Below, in pieces: positions 29,673 through 40,572 of a DNA stretch of 64,000 nt. The position numbers and the translations under genes are program-made. The stretch lies in the NCBI GenBank assembly GCA_021292165.1, contig CM037879.1, forward strand, positions 263,569,921-263,633,920, given 5' to 3'. Below the pieces are notes generated by a model. It saw only the letters and a program-made list of their open reading frames with translations, was not told the origin of the DNA and searched no databases. Within the stretch, counting starts at the first letter, position 1. Each line of letters opens with the position of its first letter. This DNA is from Shinisaurus crocodilurus. Its lineage: Eukaryota; Chordata; Lepidosauria; Squamata; Shinisauridae.

Positions 29673-29830
29673 AAGGCTGCAATACTATGGTCCCTGGGAG
29701 GGCATCGTTGGGGCCATGGACTTTTTCAGATCTCCCTCTCCAAGAGCAGAAAGAGAAGTCTGCCCTCAGAGAGGGGGACCGGTCCTCATCAGTCTCCTCA
29801 CAACAGGAAGCAACACTCCAGCTATGCATA
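29673..29830. mobile_element. MITE-like repeat (relative of 11226)
   Basis: GGCTGCAATACTATGGTCCC, TGGGAGGGCATCGTTGGGG, CAGATCTCCCTCTCCAAG and GAAGTCTGCCCT run parallel to 11226-11360. It directly abuts the LINE tail. Confidence 0.5.
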
Positions 29831-31026
29831 TGGTTCTGTTATGAGCATTCATCTCACTTCCATGGATCCTGAGCCCAAACTATTAGTTCATTATTTACGC
29901 ATAGGCATTTCTCAATGCATTTGGGGTTGTCCATTTCTTGAAAGTGTCGGTTTCTCAGGACAAGTGTAGTCTATTTCTCGGGTACTGCAATGTCAATAGC
30001 TAACAATAAAAACTTGGCCAAATTCTGTGCTCATACAAGCAAAATTCCCATAGAAACCAGAGGGTGTTTTACTTAATTAACCACTTTTGGAATGTGGGCC
30101 AATAAAAACATTGATCAGGTCCTAGTATAACAAGATGTGTTCGTTTGTAGCACTGAACATTCCATGGTTTTGATGCAGTGGTCCCACACAGCTCCAAAAA
30201 GAGGATTCTGTTTTCAAGTGATTACCTCTTGCTCATCTGCAGCATCTTTCATTGAGGGATCCTAAAGCCATCTATCAAGAATAGGCTCAGTACCATGCTA
30301 TGGATAGGCAAAGCTTCAAGAGTGAGCCAGTCTAATGAGTTTGCTGCAGGCAGCCGGTTGGCCACTGTAGGAACAGCATGCTGGACTAGATGGGCCTTTG
30401 ATCTAATTCAGTAGGGCTCTTACATTATTAACACCTTTGGTTCTAAAAAAACAACAACTGGTGGGTATATTGACTATGGGCGTTGTAGCAGGAATTTCCT
30501 CCCCTTTCCCTTAAAACTTTATTTACCTAGGTGGAGCTACATTCTAAGACCAGAAAGTAGCTATGGGGAGAGGGAAGGAAAGAGGGTGCCCCCACTTTTT
30601 AATTTGTGGTGCCTACTGCAGTGTGCTGTAGTGCACCAGGATGCAAGAAGACCCAGTAGCCTCTTGGGAATATTGCTTTCCCAAAGGCTATTGCAATGTC
30701 AGTAGCTGGTTGAACAGGAATTCTGTTCTGGCTTGGATTTTAATGTACAAAGAATTTGGGGCTCCCCAACACTCCACAGCTCACCCCAGCTCCCCAACTT
30801 CCTGGAAAACCCATGGTAGGATTATTGCAGGAAACCAGCAGAGTTGGCAACGTCACTGCTCACCCCAGCTCTAGATCTTTTGTGAAGAAATTAAACACAA
30901 CGGAGAACTATCAGACTTCCCCAATATGGCTTCAAACTTTTGCATCTCTTTGTCCTGCCTTGGGTCCTGAGGAGGGCCTGTTATTCAGATCTTGATAAAC
31001 ATACTGAACCAACCCGTCCTTGGAAT
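29831..31026. other. No gene; one CR1-like 3' fragment inside
   Basis: Mostly single-copy. Positions 30340-30427 carry GGTTGGCCACTGTAGGAACA, GCATGCTGGACTAGATGGGC and TAGGGCTCTTA, a plus-strand CR1-like 3' end related to 45711. No coding signal elsewhere. Confidence 0.5.
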
Positions 31027-31220
31027 CAGTTGTGGCTGGTGGCTCCAATGTCAGTGGGGCTCTATATCCACTCCAGATTTCATACCAAACTTTTAAAGGA
31101 GCTATCTATGGTGCTGAACCCTATCCCCAAAATAGGTTTGGCACCATGGATAGCTTCTTAAAAGTTCAGAGTAAAACCTGAAGCAGATACACAGCCCTGC
31201 TGACATTGGAGCCTCCACTG
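31027..31220. mobile_element. hAT MITE, CAGTGGAGGC family, copy 2
   Basis: Starts CAGTTGTGGCTGGTGGCTCC and ends ATTGGAGCCTCCACTG, with an exact 8 bp duplication CTTGGAAT at 31019-31026 and 31221-31228. Inner AAAGGAGCTATCTATGGTGC and GGCACCATGGATAGCTTCTT pair. Confidence 0.9.
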
Positions 31221-31689
31221 CTTGGAATGTATGTACTTCAATGAAATATTTTCCCTGCTGCAGTCAATGGTAATCCATTCCAGTGGGGAACATCTTCAGC
31301 CTTAGTCATTTTGCTGCATATTACACTAGCCCTCCCCCGCCCCTCCGAGCTCTGCTTTGTGCCCATTGGCCACAGCATGACACTGAATCTGTCATCAATA
31401 AATGGCTTTGGGGTCCCTGGATGAAGGATGCTATGGCTGAGCAAGGTATTGTCATGATCTCACAAGTTCCCCCTCTACAAAAAGAAAAATGGGGGGGGGG
31501 AAGGTACTGCTGAAGAAAAACTGAACCATGGGGGATGTTTCCCCATGAGCTCTCGCAGGTCCATATGGCTAGTCCAAACCACGAGAGGTATTTTAGCAAC
31601 CAACTGAGAACTGGTCAGATCATCTCAACTGGTTTTCATTAATGTTTGGATGAAGTTGTTTTACTGCAGCATGCTCTGCTTCTCTGAGG
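31221..31689. other. No gene or classified repeat seen
   Basis: Single-copy appearance with a G run at about 31491-31500. Confidence 0.4.
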
Positions 31690-31850
31690 AGAACACAAGG
31701 AGCCAGAAACTCCTGAGTTCTAATCCTGGCTCTCACTCCAGTCCCTTCTGTGGCTTTGGGCAAGAAATAATTGTTCGGCAGTAAAATGCTTGCCTTAGCA
31801 GGAGAAATAATCTTGTGTAGAGATGATCTAACTTCGGTTTTCCATCCCGC
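31690..31850 (+). mobile_element. MIR-like ancient SINE
   Basis: CTCCTGAGTTCTAATCCTGG, CTCTCACTCC and CTGTGGCTTTGGGCAAG follow the MIR core order. Diverged; the assignment rests on pattern memory. Confidence 0.5.
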
Positions 31851-33394
31851 ATTTCTATGACTCCAGCTACAGAGATGCTCAAATCAACATATTACTGCTT
31901 TACAGTGCATGCAGCAAGGAATAAAAGATGGTTTTGGGAGACCCAGGGCTAAGCAGGGGGTTTGTTTCTTTGTTGCCAAACTCTGAACTCCAGTTCTTTG
32001 ATAAAATTCAAACAATCCTAAAATTGTAATAATCAGCTGTAACCACCCCAGCTGGGCCTTAATATTGGTATGGGTTTGGTTTGACTGACCTTTCTAGGAT
32101 ACCTTACAGCCCAGTGCCTATTATTACAAAGAGATTCCAGATCCCTTCCTATTATGTATTTCTGGGCTCTAAGATTTCTGACAGTAGAGTTATCAGTGTG
32201 GGTGCCTTGAGCGATACCACTTCATCCTGTGGAAGCATGCAGTTTAGCTGTCCTTGTCTCTGGGGTACCCAAGTAGCCCTAATCAAAAACAAGTGCCTCA
32301 GGGCAAGGCAAATTGTGCATATGAAATACTTTTGTCAGACTGAATGTTTTCCCTAGGCTGTTAGGATCAGAATGAGAATGGATTTTACGTAGGTTTCAGC
32401 TAGTTAAAGTAAGTAAAGACTTAATCTTGCCTGCAGCTATGTAAATGCAGGCAATCAACATAACAAAGCCTGGCCTAGTGGAAGTCAATTAGCAATACAA
32501 AAGCCTGAAAAGGCCTGAGGCCTATAAACTTTAAATCAGCGTAACAAAATTTTCCCTCAATGGATTTCTTTTCTGTTTGAAGAAGGTGTTTGCTATTGTT
32601 CTTGGCTATCAAAAGAGACTAAGATGACCTGTGGATGGCCTCCTATTGTTCCCCACTAATTGTTTCAGTTGTCTGGGATATAAAGTACCCCATAAAACCT
32701 ATTCTTATGCAGATTTCTGGGGCATTTTATGTCCTAGGCATATTTGGTTTATAGAAAGAAAACTGTAAAAGGCAGGTGGCTGAAATTTGGTAATATTGTT
32801 TACTACCCTCTTTTAGGCAAAGTCCTGCGAGGACAGGATTATAGGTCTACTTATGTGTAAATTAAACCACAGAATGTGAGCCTGGGGTTAGGAAAGCACC
32901 CCAAGATGCAGGTGCTTCATCCTGCATCTTGGAGATGATGACCTGAACAGGTCAGTCAATAGTTGGTAACATTCTGGTGATGTGTTTCAGTGGGAGTTTT
33001 CCCACGGAGTTTTCAGTGGGATTTTTCCCACTGAAAACTGAGTTTTCAGTTTTCTTGGGATGGCCCAAGAAAGCATAGGTGATGGGCAGAGATGACTCAT
33101 CTTTCTTTCCTCCCTACACCATTGACAAGGAGGGGGCATATGAGGTCTGTGTGGTTGTACTATTTCAGGCCATGGGTTCTGTTGATGCTCTGCACTGTAG
33201 CCTGAGTTGCAGAGTTCTGCTATGGGTCATATCTTTAGCAGGGTTTCTCCAGAAAGCAAGATGGGAAGAGGTCAGTCAGCACCATGAAAAAACTCCAAGT
33301 GGAGCTGAAGGCCAGACAGGGTTGTCTATATGTTGCACCAAGAAGAAGTAGATCAAGACTGAGCCTTAAATAAGAGTTTGGCTCTGCCTCTGCA
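31851..33394. other. Repeat-poor stretch, no gene seen
   Basis: Single-copy appearance. Two small hairpins: CCAAGATGCAGG / CCTGCATCTTGG at 32901-32933, and GTTTTCAGTGGG / CCCACTGAAAAC at about 33020-33049. No frame with a recognisable domain. Confidence 0.5.
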
Positions 33395-34130
33395 CTGAGT
33401 GAGGCTTTGTCTCTTAAAGGGGCCTCGACTGTTTGAACAGCCTCAAGCTGCGACAATGTGGGAGTGGCTGTGGCACATGACTTTCCTCATGGCCCTGGTC
33501 CTCAGAGTCTGAAGACAGCAAGAGAACCGCCTCTGGACTCAGGGGAGTCAACCCCCAGGATCCTTCCGGGGAACTGGATCCTGGGGAGGTGGAAGCCTTG
33601 TAATGCCTTTCTATGAACAAATCCTCTTCCTGAACCATTAACTCTGGAGCCTCCTATGAGGACAAGAGACCCGGATGCTCTGAGGATGAGGGTTTGGGAT
33701 CCTGGTCCAGGACAGTCCATAGCAGGAAGTCAATCTGTGCTGGAACTGGATCTGAAAAGGAGGCAGAAAGCTGACCTGGTCACGGCATGAAATTCTATAT
33801 GGCCTTATGGGTACTCCTAGACATCCGATGGGCAAACGCCCCCTCTGGGAATCCTGAGCCGCTGCCCCCTAGTGCCGGGAGGCCCGCACTGCGGTGCTGG
33901 GACTGCCAGCTCCACCGGGGTCCACCCACGCGTGCAGGGCGCAGGTCGTCTGTGGCGCCCCGCCAGCCCCCGCAGCCAGCCCCATGGTGCCTCCCCCGCT
34001 CACCCCCTGGGTCGTAAGAACCCCCCCCTCTCTCTCCATCCTCCCACCTCACCTGAAGAGCAGGTTTGACCACTCACCCCAGCCACCTCCCCCTCCTCAC
34101 TTCTTCTCTCTTGCAATATATTAGGGAATT
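33395..34130. other. GC-rich unclassified segment
   Basis: GC-rich with several overlapping short frames on both strands (33235-34124), none with a recognised domain. It may be a diverged retroelement or LTR piece. No splice-bounded coding pattern was evident. Confidence 0.35.
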
Positions 34131-34596
34131 ATTCCATCCATGACAGCTGGCTCAGCCCCTGTTACCCTGGCAATCCTTGTGATTCTGTAGTGATAGTCTT
34201 TCCACTAGTCAGGGTGGGAGGGAGTCGAGGGACAGAGGAAGAAACAGCACTTCAACCAACAGATCTGTTTTTTTAACATCTGATCTCGAACTGTATTACA
34301 CCAGATTTACAGAGAACTGTGAAGAACAACTTCTTTCTTTTGCTTGCTGTTCTCTGCTTGACATTCATGTGTCAAGATGAGTGTGTGAATAAAGACATCT
34401 TCCCAAACAACATCATGCCTATATTAGTTAAACCAATTGTTTACTCATATTCTTGTTTGATAATTTGTACTCTAGTTGAGGCCCTTCATGGGGAAAAAAT
34501 ATCTAGCCATCGCTGTCTACTATGCCTCTGCAACCTTAAGAGTTGATTATGACAGTAAGTGAAATGATGTGAGATAGTATCACAGTGAACTCACAT
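34131..34596. other. No gene or classified repeat seen
   Basis: AT-rich single-copy appearance. Confidence 0.4.
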
Positions 34597-34764
34597 CTCA
34601 GCCATGAAACTCACTGGGTGACTTTGGGCCAGTCACTGACTCTCAGCCTAACCTACCTCACAGGGTTGTTGTGAGGATAAAATGGAGAGGAGGAAGATTA
34701 TGTAAGCCGCCTTGGGTTCCTTGAAGGAAAAAAGGTGGGGTATAAATATAATAAATAAATAAAT
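34597..34764 (+). mobile_element. Sauria-type SINE, 5'-truncated
   Basis: CTCAGCCATGAAACTCACTG onward with complete body and an AATATAATAAATAAATAAAT tail. The tRNA head is missing. Confidence 0.88.
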
Positions 34765-34785
34765 CTGCAAACTCATGGGAAGCTG

Positions 34786-36063
34786 CCTCAGACAACACAA
34801 TAACCCACACTCATGGATTGAGTGTGGGTTGTCGTTGAACCATGGGTTGTTGTTGAAACATGAGTTATCATTTTGTCTGAACCCAGCTGCGATAACAAAC
34901 CATGGTGAACAACCCACATTTCACAACCCAACAACAAACCATGGGTTCTCTTCATGGGTTGTTTGAGGTTAACAAGCCATGTCTTGTTATCGCAGCTGGG
35001 TTCAGACAACACAATAACCCACACTCAAGGGTTGTGTATGGGTTGAGTGTGGGTTGTCCTTGAACCGTGGGTTGTTGTTGAAACATGGGTTATTGTGTTG
35101 TCGAAACCCAGCTGAGATAACAAACCATGATGAACAACCCACAGTTTACAACTCAGCAACAAACCATGGTTTGTTTGTGGTTAACAAACTGTGGCTTGTT
35201 AGCAGGGATGTTGAAGAGTCCTTGGTCTCGAATCACGAGTCGAGTCACGAGTCTTTGGACCCGAGTCTCGAGTCCGAGTCCAAGTCCTTGGTCCAAAATG
35301 GTGACTCACGAGTCACGAGTCCTGAGTCACTCCCAAAACTGACTCCACGAGTCCCTATTAAAATCAATGGGGTTTCCCCCCAACAAAATAAGGCTACTTC
35401 AGATGTGTGGCTTAAATAAATTCTAGGCACAAGTGTGCCTTTTTATTTCAAAACTCTGCAACTGATTTTGGCAAGAACAGACCAGGCAGACAAACCCAAA
35501 ATAACCAGGCAGTCAGAGGAGGCAGGGAACCCCAAAGCAGGCAGGCAGAGGCCTTTGTCTTGGACAATTCAACTGTTGAACAGGTCAAGAAGAGACCAGG
35601 CAGGCAGAGGAGGCTGGGAACCCCAAACAGGCAGGCAGAGGCAGCCAAACCCAAAATGTCTGACCCTAACCCAAACCCCCCACAACAACACATCAATCAA
35701 AATAAATCTCAACACATCGTTGGGACTGCGCTCCTGGTAGCTGTCCATAGTGGCCGAGCAGCGGCGCGCCTCGCTTCCATGCGCTCTTCACCGGTGATCG
35801 CGCTCCTTCTGGCACAGCCAGAAGACTCGTCAACAGCCCAGGGATGTTGACGAGTCCTTGGTCTCGAGTCCCGAGTCGAGTCTCGAGTCCCATTAAAAAT
35901 ATTGGGACTCGAGTCCGAGTCGAGTCAGAGGGGGGACTCAGTCCGACTCACTGAGTCGAGTCCTCGAGTCCGAGTCCCCATCCCTGCTTGTTAGCGCAGC
36001 TGGTTTCAGACAACATGATAGCCCACATTTCAACAACAACCCATGGCTCAATGATAACCCCAG
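34786..36063. repeat. AACCCA foldback family, copy 2 (long, split by hAT)
   Basis: Two tandem foldback units (34786-34995 and 34995-35202) are built of CAGACAACACAATAACCCAC, GTGGGTTGTCGTTGAACCAT, CAGCTG.GATAACAAACCATG and AACAAGCCATG blocks. The array continues after the hAT at 35987-36063 (GCAGCTGGTTTCAGACAACA, CATTTCAACAACAACCCATG). The repetition makes exact unit boundaries uncertain. Confidence 0.75.
35203..35986 (-). mobile_element. GACTCG-rich hAT element, deletion derivative
   Basis: Termini CAGGGATGTTGAAGAGTCC and GAGTCCCCATCCCTG, with an exact 8 bp duplication CTTGTTAG at 35195-35202 and 35987-35994. It is the reverse orientation of the 12189-13185 element. It keeps the hexamer arrays and the GCCTGCCTGG-type segment but lacks the transposase region. 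It sits inside the foldback repeat and so is younger. Confidence 0.92.
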
Positions 36064-36081
36064 AGGTGGTGTTAGGAGGTG

Positions 36082-36640
36082 GTCCACTAGGGCTGGAGCC
36101 CTGAATCTTTCATTTGGAGCCCCGAATCTCTGGGAGGCCATCTGCCCTCTGCGTTCAGGCATTTAACGATTCTAAATAATACATGGGGTACATGGTTATG
36201 TTGACTTTTTTTAACAGGTTGCATTGTATTAACTTGTTTTTAGTCATTTGAGTCATTTTTAAATTTGGTTTTTAAATTTTAGTATTGAATTTTGTATAAT
36301 GTTTTTATTGTGTGTATTTATATTGTATTTTATTGTATTTTTATTGATTGTTGTACACCGCCCAGAGAGCTTCAGCTATTGGGCAGTATAGAAATAAAAT
36401 TAATCAGTCGTCGTCGTCGTCATCTGCCCCACCACCCTGCTGTCCATGGACATTTGCTGAAATGAAGGTACAGAGAGGCCCTGATGATCTCTTGCATCTG
36501 ATCCCCCCTGGACTAGCTGGCTTTTTGCCCACATGTGCTTCCCCTCCTGCTGCCCCTCCCACCCCCTTGAATCTTTCTGTCTGGGGTTTTTTCTGAAATC
36601 CAATGCTCTCCTCTCTCCCCTGTCCATGCATCCCTTTCTC
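36082..36640 (+). repeat. Dispersed repeat family B, copy split by LINE
   Basis: CACTAGGGCTGGAGCCCTGA and TCTCTGGGAGGCC lie at 36090-36138. The remainder (CACCCTGCTGTCCATGGAC to CCTGTCCATGCATCCC) lies at 36430-36640. An L2-like insert interrupts it. Confidence 0.75.
36148..36420 (+). mobile_element. L2-like LINE 3' end with target duplication
   Basis: A 273 bp 3' UTR-derived insert ends CGCCCAGAGAGCTTCAGC, TATTGGGCAGTATAGAAATA and a (TCG)n tail. The 9 bp CATCTGCCC occurs on both sides (36139-36147 and 36421-36429), as expected for target-primed insertion into repeat B. The 3' end matches the LINE at 5630-8060. Confidence 0.82.
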
Positions 36641-37361
36641 GGTTCATATGATATAAATGCCATGCATGTTCTTTCCTGAGGTTTTTAAAAGAATGAATGC
36701 TATAAAAAAATGTTCAAAAGGAAAAAGGAAAGAAAGAGGAAAGGACTCTGAGATGCCTTCTATCTCATTTGATTTATTGAAGTATTTCCCATTGATATGT
36801 ACACAAAAAGAAGACTAGTCTCTGCAGAATGCAAGAAATATGTGCCTCACTTAATAAAATAAATGCCTTTATATATCATGGTGAGAAAAATAAATAAAAT
36901 ATATCTTCAGATTTACAGGTTGGCTGACATTTCAGAGAACTGGATATCTCAACTATATTTATTGCTCAGCACCCCATCCTTTGGCTGCTAAATCTACAGC
37001 TGCCAATAACTAAAAGAGGTAAGGAAGAGTAAACTTCCCCTATGCTATGCCCACAGCTTACCTCCCTGCAGTCTGTTCCTCCAGATGCTTTTCTCTGTAT
37101 TATAATGTATTATAGTTTTGATTATATTTCATCCTTACTGTCCCATTTTCTATGTATTTGTTCATATATTTATAGTGTCCCTGAAGAAGCATTTTTTTTC
37201 CCGAAACACTTCAGGTCTGGAATAGATCTTATTTCCAACATCTTCAGGGGGCTTCCCCCTCTTTTTTTTTTTTTCTCACTTGCCTGTAGTGCTATCTCAA
37301 TTATGTTTTGGTTTTCTACCATTTTTTGTGAATTTGTACATAGTTTAAGATGCATCCAGTA
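36641..37361. other. No gene or classified repeat seen
   Basis: AT-rich. CCCTGAAGAAGC...CGAAACACTTCAGG at 37182-37214 forms a small inverted repeat of a type seen in old dispersed repeats. Confidence 0.4.
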
Positions 37362-37510
37362 GGGGTGGGTGAGAAGTTCGTTTGGTTTGGTTTTTTTTTA
37401 TCAGAAATTACCAGAATGTATACATTTCTCCATAAATGGAGTGGAAAGAATTTCAGCTTTTAAAAAAAATTCAAATGTGGGAGAAAGTGAAATTGACAGA
37501 TTGATCCATG
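37362..37510 (+). repeat. Two-copy repeat Z (with 63731-63840)
   Basis: GGGTGGGTGAGAAGTTCG, GGAAAGAATTTCAGCTTT, GGGAGAAAGTGAAATTGACA and GATTGATCCAT parallel 63731-63840. Class unknown, possibly a hAT derivative. Confidence 0.5.
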
Positions 37511-38040
37511 CCTAGCATCAAGAGCTGTTCTTAGTGTGTGTACAGTATATGTTTATTACACTGTTTTATTCCTTGCTGGCCCAGAACCAATCTTTATTGT
37601 ACTCTGTACCACAACCTAGATTCTAGAAGTTTATGAGAAATCTGCTAGGATAATCTCTCACCTAACGTGTGGATGCTTGCTTGGCAATGGCCCTGGGGGC
37701 AGCAATTAATTTATCATGGCATAAATGCTACACACGGGGGGGGGGGGGAGACACATATCTGTCCACAAGCCTTTCCAGCATTTTTGCTCATCAAAGCTAT
37801 TGGGCAATGGTGGGGATTTTAATTAGGACCCTCCCTCCAGAACTTAACAAGCAGGCATGTTCATTGTCCTTCTTGGGTTGGCTTTTGAAGTGATCCTGTT
37901 AGTACAGACCTGTGGATAGAGACAGAAACAGGGATGTAATATGACGTTTTCCAAGAAAAAAAAAATCAATGAATTGCTTCCCTAGGACACTAGGAGCCTG
38001 AAAACAGGATTGTCCCTGGAAAATGTATATCATTCCCTCT
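37511..38040. other. No gene or classified repeat seen
   Basis: Single-copy appearance with a G run at 37736-37748. Confidence 0.4.
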
Positions 38041-38330
38041 ATTTCCAATGTTCGAGCATAAGTGCCATTGTTTATGTAGCCTAAACAGCACCACCCACAC
38101 ACAAGTTGGAGGAATCAGCAGGCTTGAGGGAACTCCAACGTTTGCAGAAAGGTAAAACTCTTGAGAAATAAACCCTAAGCAGGGGAACCCCAAAATAGCC
38201 TAATGAGGACTGAGTACATTCAGTGGCTGTGGAATACCAATTGATTATTGAGGGAGAAAAAACAGAAAATCAGTGGAGGGAGGAATAGAATGGAATATCG
38301 TGGAGGAGGGCATGGCTGGCCCATAGAGGT
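38041..38330 (+). repeat. Dispersed repeat family V, copy 1
   Basis: ACCCACACACAAGTTGGAGG, AATCAGCAGGCTTGAGGGAA, ACGTTTGCAGAAAGG, AATGAGGACTGAGTACATTC, GAATGGAATATCGTGGAGG and GGGCATGGCTGGC. All five copies in the window (38041, 44511, 46580, 51655, 60945) are on the plus strand. No recognised class. Confidence 0.7.
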
Positions 38331-39005
38331 CCATGGGCTGTGAATTATTTAAGTAGATATTTGCATCCTTGCCATTCTTTCCTGTGGTCTTTGTGACAAA
38401 GATGAGTCATCGGCATTAATATGACCAGGCTAGAAAGTGGTCATATATTTTTTAAACAAAACATGTTAATGCTCTCTTGGCTCCCAAAAGTTGAACATGG
38501 AGAGGTCTAACGTAGATTGTTGAGTAGCATGTTAGCAACCCTTCCGTTTTTATGTAGCTCTGAAAGAGTTGTGGTCGGAAAGAGTCACCATGCGCACGTC
38601 TGTGATACTCATTATAGCGATGTTGGCCATTGACCGGGCCTGCCATATGGCATCAATAAGGCAAGCCTCCCTTACGCTCTAAAATATCTACGTGTCAGTT
38701 ACTCTTGACCAAAACAATATTGTTATTCTTTGGCACAAAACCTTACCAATTAGCTACCTTTGAGAGGTTGGCCAGCTCTTTGTTATTTGGCAGACCAACG
38801 TCATCTCAAAGGTATACAGGCTACAAGGAGAGCCAGGATGTTTTTGCTAAAATATTAAGCGTAAGATTTCTAGTATCCCTGACCTCTTGCATATTCAGAT
38901 TATGTGTTCTGTACATCTGTTCATTATCTGGCTGTTTCAACAGCCATCAGTCATCGCATTGACATGGAGGAAACCAACGGGGATACACAATGCTTTCTTC
39001 ACTTA
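38331..39005. other. No gene or classified repeat seen
   Basis: Single-copy appearance. Confidence 0.4.
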
Positions 39006-39140
39006 GGGTGCAATCCTATGCACGTTTAAACAGAAAAAAATTCCTACAACTCCCAACACTCCCCAGCCAGTGCTGCTGGCTGGGGAATGCTGGGACTTGT
39101 AGGATGTTTTTTCTGTCCAAACATGCATAGGATTGTGCCC
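39006..39140. mobile_element. TTA-flanked MITE, best-preserved copy
   Basis: Starts GGGTGCAATCCTATGCACG and ends GCATAGGATTGTGCCC, with TTA at 39003-39005 and 39141-39143. Inner CCTACAACTCCCAACACTCC and GGAATGCTGGGACTTGTAGG pair to make a full foldback. Harbinger-like by ends and duplication. Confidence 0.8.
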
Positions 39141-39143
39141 TTA

Positions 39144-39233
39144 CAGTACAATCCTAGGTGTGTCTACTCAGAGGTGAGTCCCACTGAGTTCAATGTGGCT
39201 TACTCCCAGCAAAATGACTGCTGGATTGCAGCA
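39144..39233. mobile_element. Palindromic AAGTCCCA MITE, copy 2
   Basis: CAGTACAATCCTAGGTGTGT, CAGAGGTGAGTCCCACTGAG and CTGGATTGCAGCAC. It directly follows the preceding MITE and shares the TTA at 39141-39143. Confidence 0.65.
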
Positions 39234-39368
39234 CTGGTGTTGCATTGTGACAAGGTGGACACCTCAATGTACACAGTTCAAAGGACAAAAAAAATTTACA
39301 GAAAGACTGACTTTAAGTGCCTGTTAAGTGCCTATTGCACCACTGCTTAATCACCTTAAGTATATTTA

Positions 39369-39706
39369 GGGTGGCCAATTATGCATCACCAAAAAAGAGG
39401 AAATGCATCACTAAAAAGGGGGGGGGAACAAAAGAGGACACAGATTTGTGTGGCATTTGCATATGCTAATTTATATGTGTAAATGTACATTTATAAATAA
39501 TTACAATAATTTAAATAGAAATACATCTCATCATAGTGGGGGAAGACCATGACCAGGTGACTTGTGTGCCTCCTCAGCTTGCTGTCCAGGTGTTCATTGT
39601 TGATGATGGGCAGCTTCAAGGCCCCCATGTTCCCAACATGGGTTCTTTGTCTTTAAACTGGACTTGGACTGGACAGCCCTTCAAATAGAGGACTGTCCTC
39701 TGTAAA
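39369..39706 (+). repeat. Dispersed repeat family W, copy 4
   Basis: GGGTGGCCAATTATGCATCA, AGGACACAGATTTGTGTGGC, ATTTGCATATGCTAATTTAT, GAAATACATCTCATCATAG and CAAATAGAGGACTGTCCTCT. Confidence 0.7.
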
Positions 39707-39759
39707 GCAGGTCACTTGGCCTCACTAAATATAGCTGATCCCTGTACACATTGGATTTT

Positions 39760-39903
39760 TTACTGATTTGTTTTCATGTTTTGATTATACTTTTGTATTT
39801 TACCTTGCCTGCTATTGTGGTTAGTTATGTGGGTACCATTTGGGTAGAAAGGCAGGATATGCATTTAATAACTACATTAATTAAATAAATAGATGGATGG
39901 ATG
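39760..39903 (+). mobile_element. L2-like LINE 3' end with GATG tail
   Basis: GTGGGTACCATTTGGGTAGA, AAGGCAGGATATGCATTTAA, a TTAATTAAATAAATAG stretch and a GATGGATGGATGG tail. LINE-type 3' end only. Confidence 0.55.
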
Positions 39904-40127
39904 GCTCCAGGTTGGCAGGGGCCTGGGGTAAAATAACCTCTGACGGGCCACTTCCTCTGCTGGTGGTGAGGCTTACCTAACAGCAGGGGCAGGCTCAGCA
40001 GCGCTCCAACAAGAACAGGTGGCTGGGACCTGCTATCTGTATTTCCCACAATGCCCCAAGGCAAGGTGACATGTACCAAATTGACTCGGTGCATGGAGCA
40101 GGCATGACAATGAGCCATAGGGTAGCC

Positions 40128-40200
40128 ATAGAATTATGGAGCTGGCTGGGGCTTTGTAGGCCGTCCAGTCCAACTCCCTGCTTGATGCAGAAAATCTAGA
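40128..40200 (-). mobile_element. CR1-type tail fragment
   Basis: CATAGAATTATGGAGCTGG, TTTGTAGGCCGTCCAGTCC and AACTCCCTGCTTGATGCAG, in reverse complement, match the CR1-like tail of the 5S-SINEs and the CR1 at 11808. Confidence 0.6.
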
Positions 40201-40254
40201 GCTCAACAGATGGCTGCACAGCCTCTGCGATCGATCACAGCCTGGGCAATAGAC

Positions 40255-40400
40255 AGCCATGTTAGTCTTGTGCAGAAAAACAACAAGAACAAAGTGTCCG
40301 GTGGCAATCCAAAGAAGACTTCATGAACTAGTGATGTGTCAGATGCACAAAGTGGGAGTTTCTCTATACGGCTGCCACATATCATGATAAATGGCTTTCA
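40255..40400 (-). repeat. Old dispersed amniote-type repeat, class not determined
   Basis: The reverse complement carries CATCTGACACATCACTAGTT, CATGAAGTCTTCTTTGG and GCACAAGACTAACATGGCTG, an order I associate with an old repeat seen across amniotes. Confidence 0.35.
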
Positions 40401-40532
40401 TTTTAATTCAAATTTGAATGGGCTGGTGGAAGTGAGTTCGACCAAACCAGCTTTTAAGCTAGTCTGATAGATAAAACAAAAATGTTCAAGACTAAATTCC
40501 TGCACATGATAATCAGCATGTTAATTAAGACT

Positions 40533-40572
<40 letters not shown>

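Noticed and set aside
35203..35986. CRISPR-like array from the regular GACTCG/CGAGTC repeats
   Set aside because: The repeats are 6-mers without unique spacers, at the ends of a eukaryotic hAT element.
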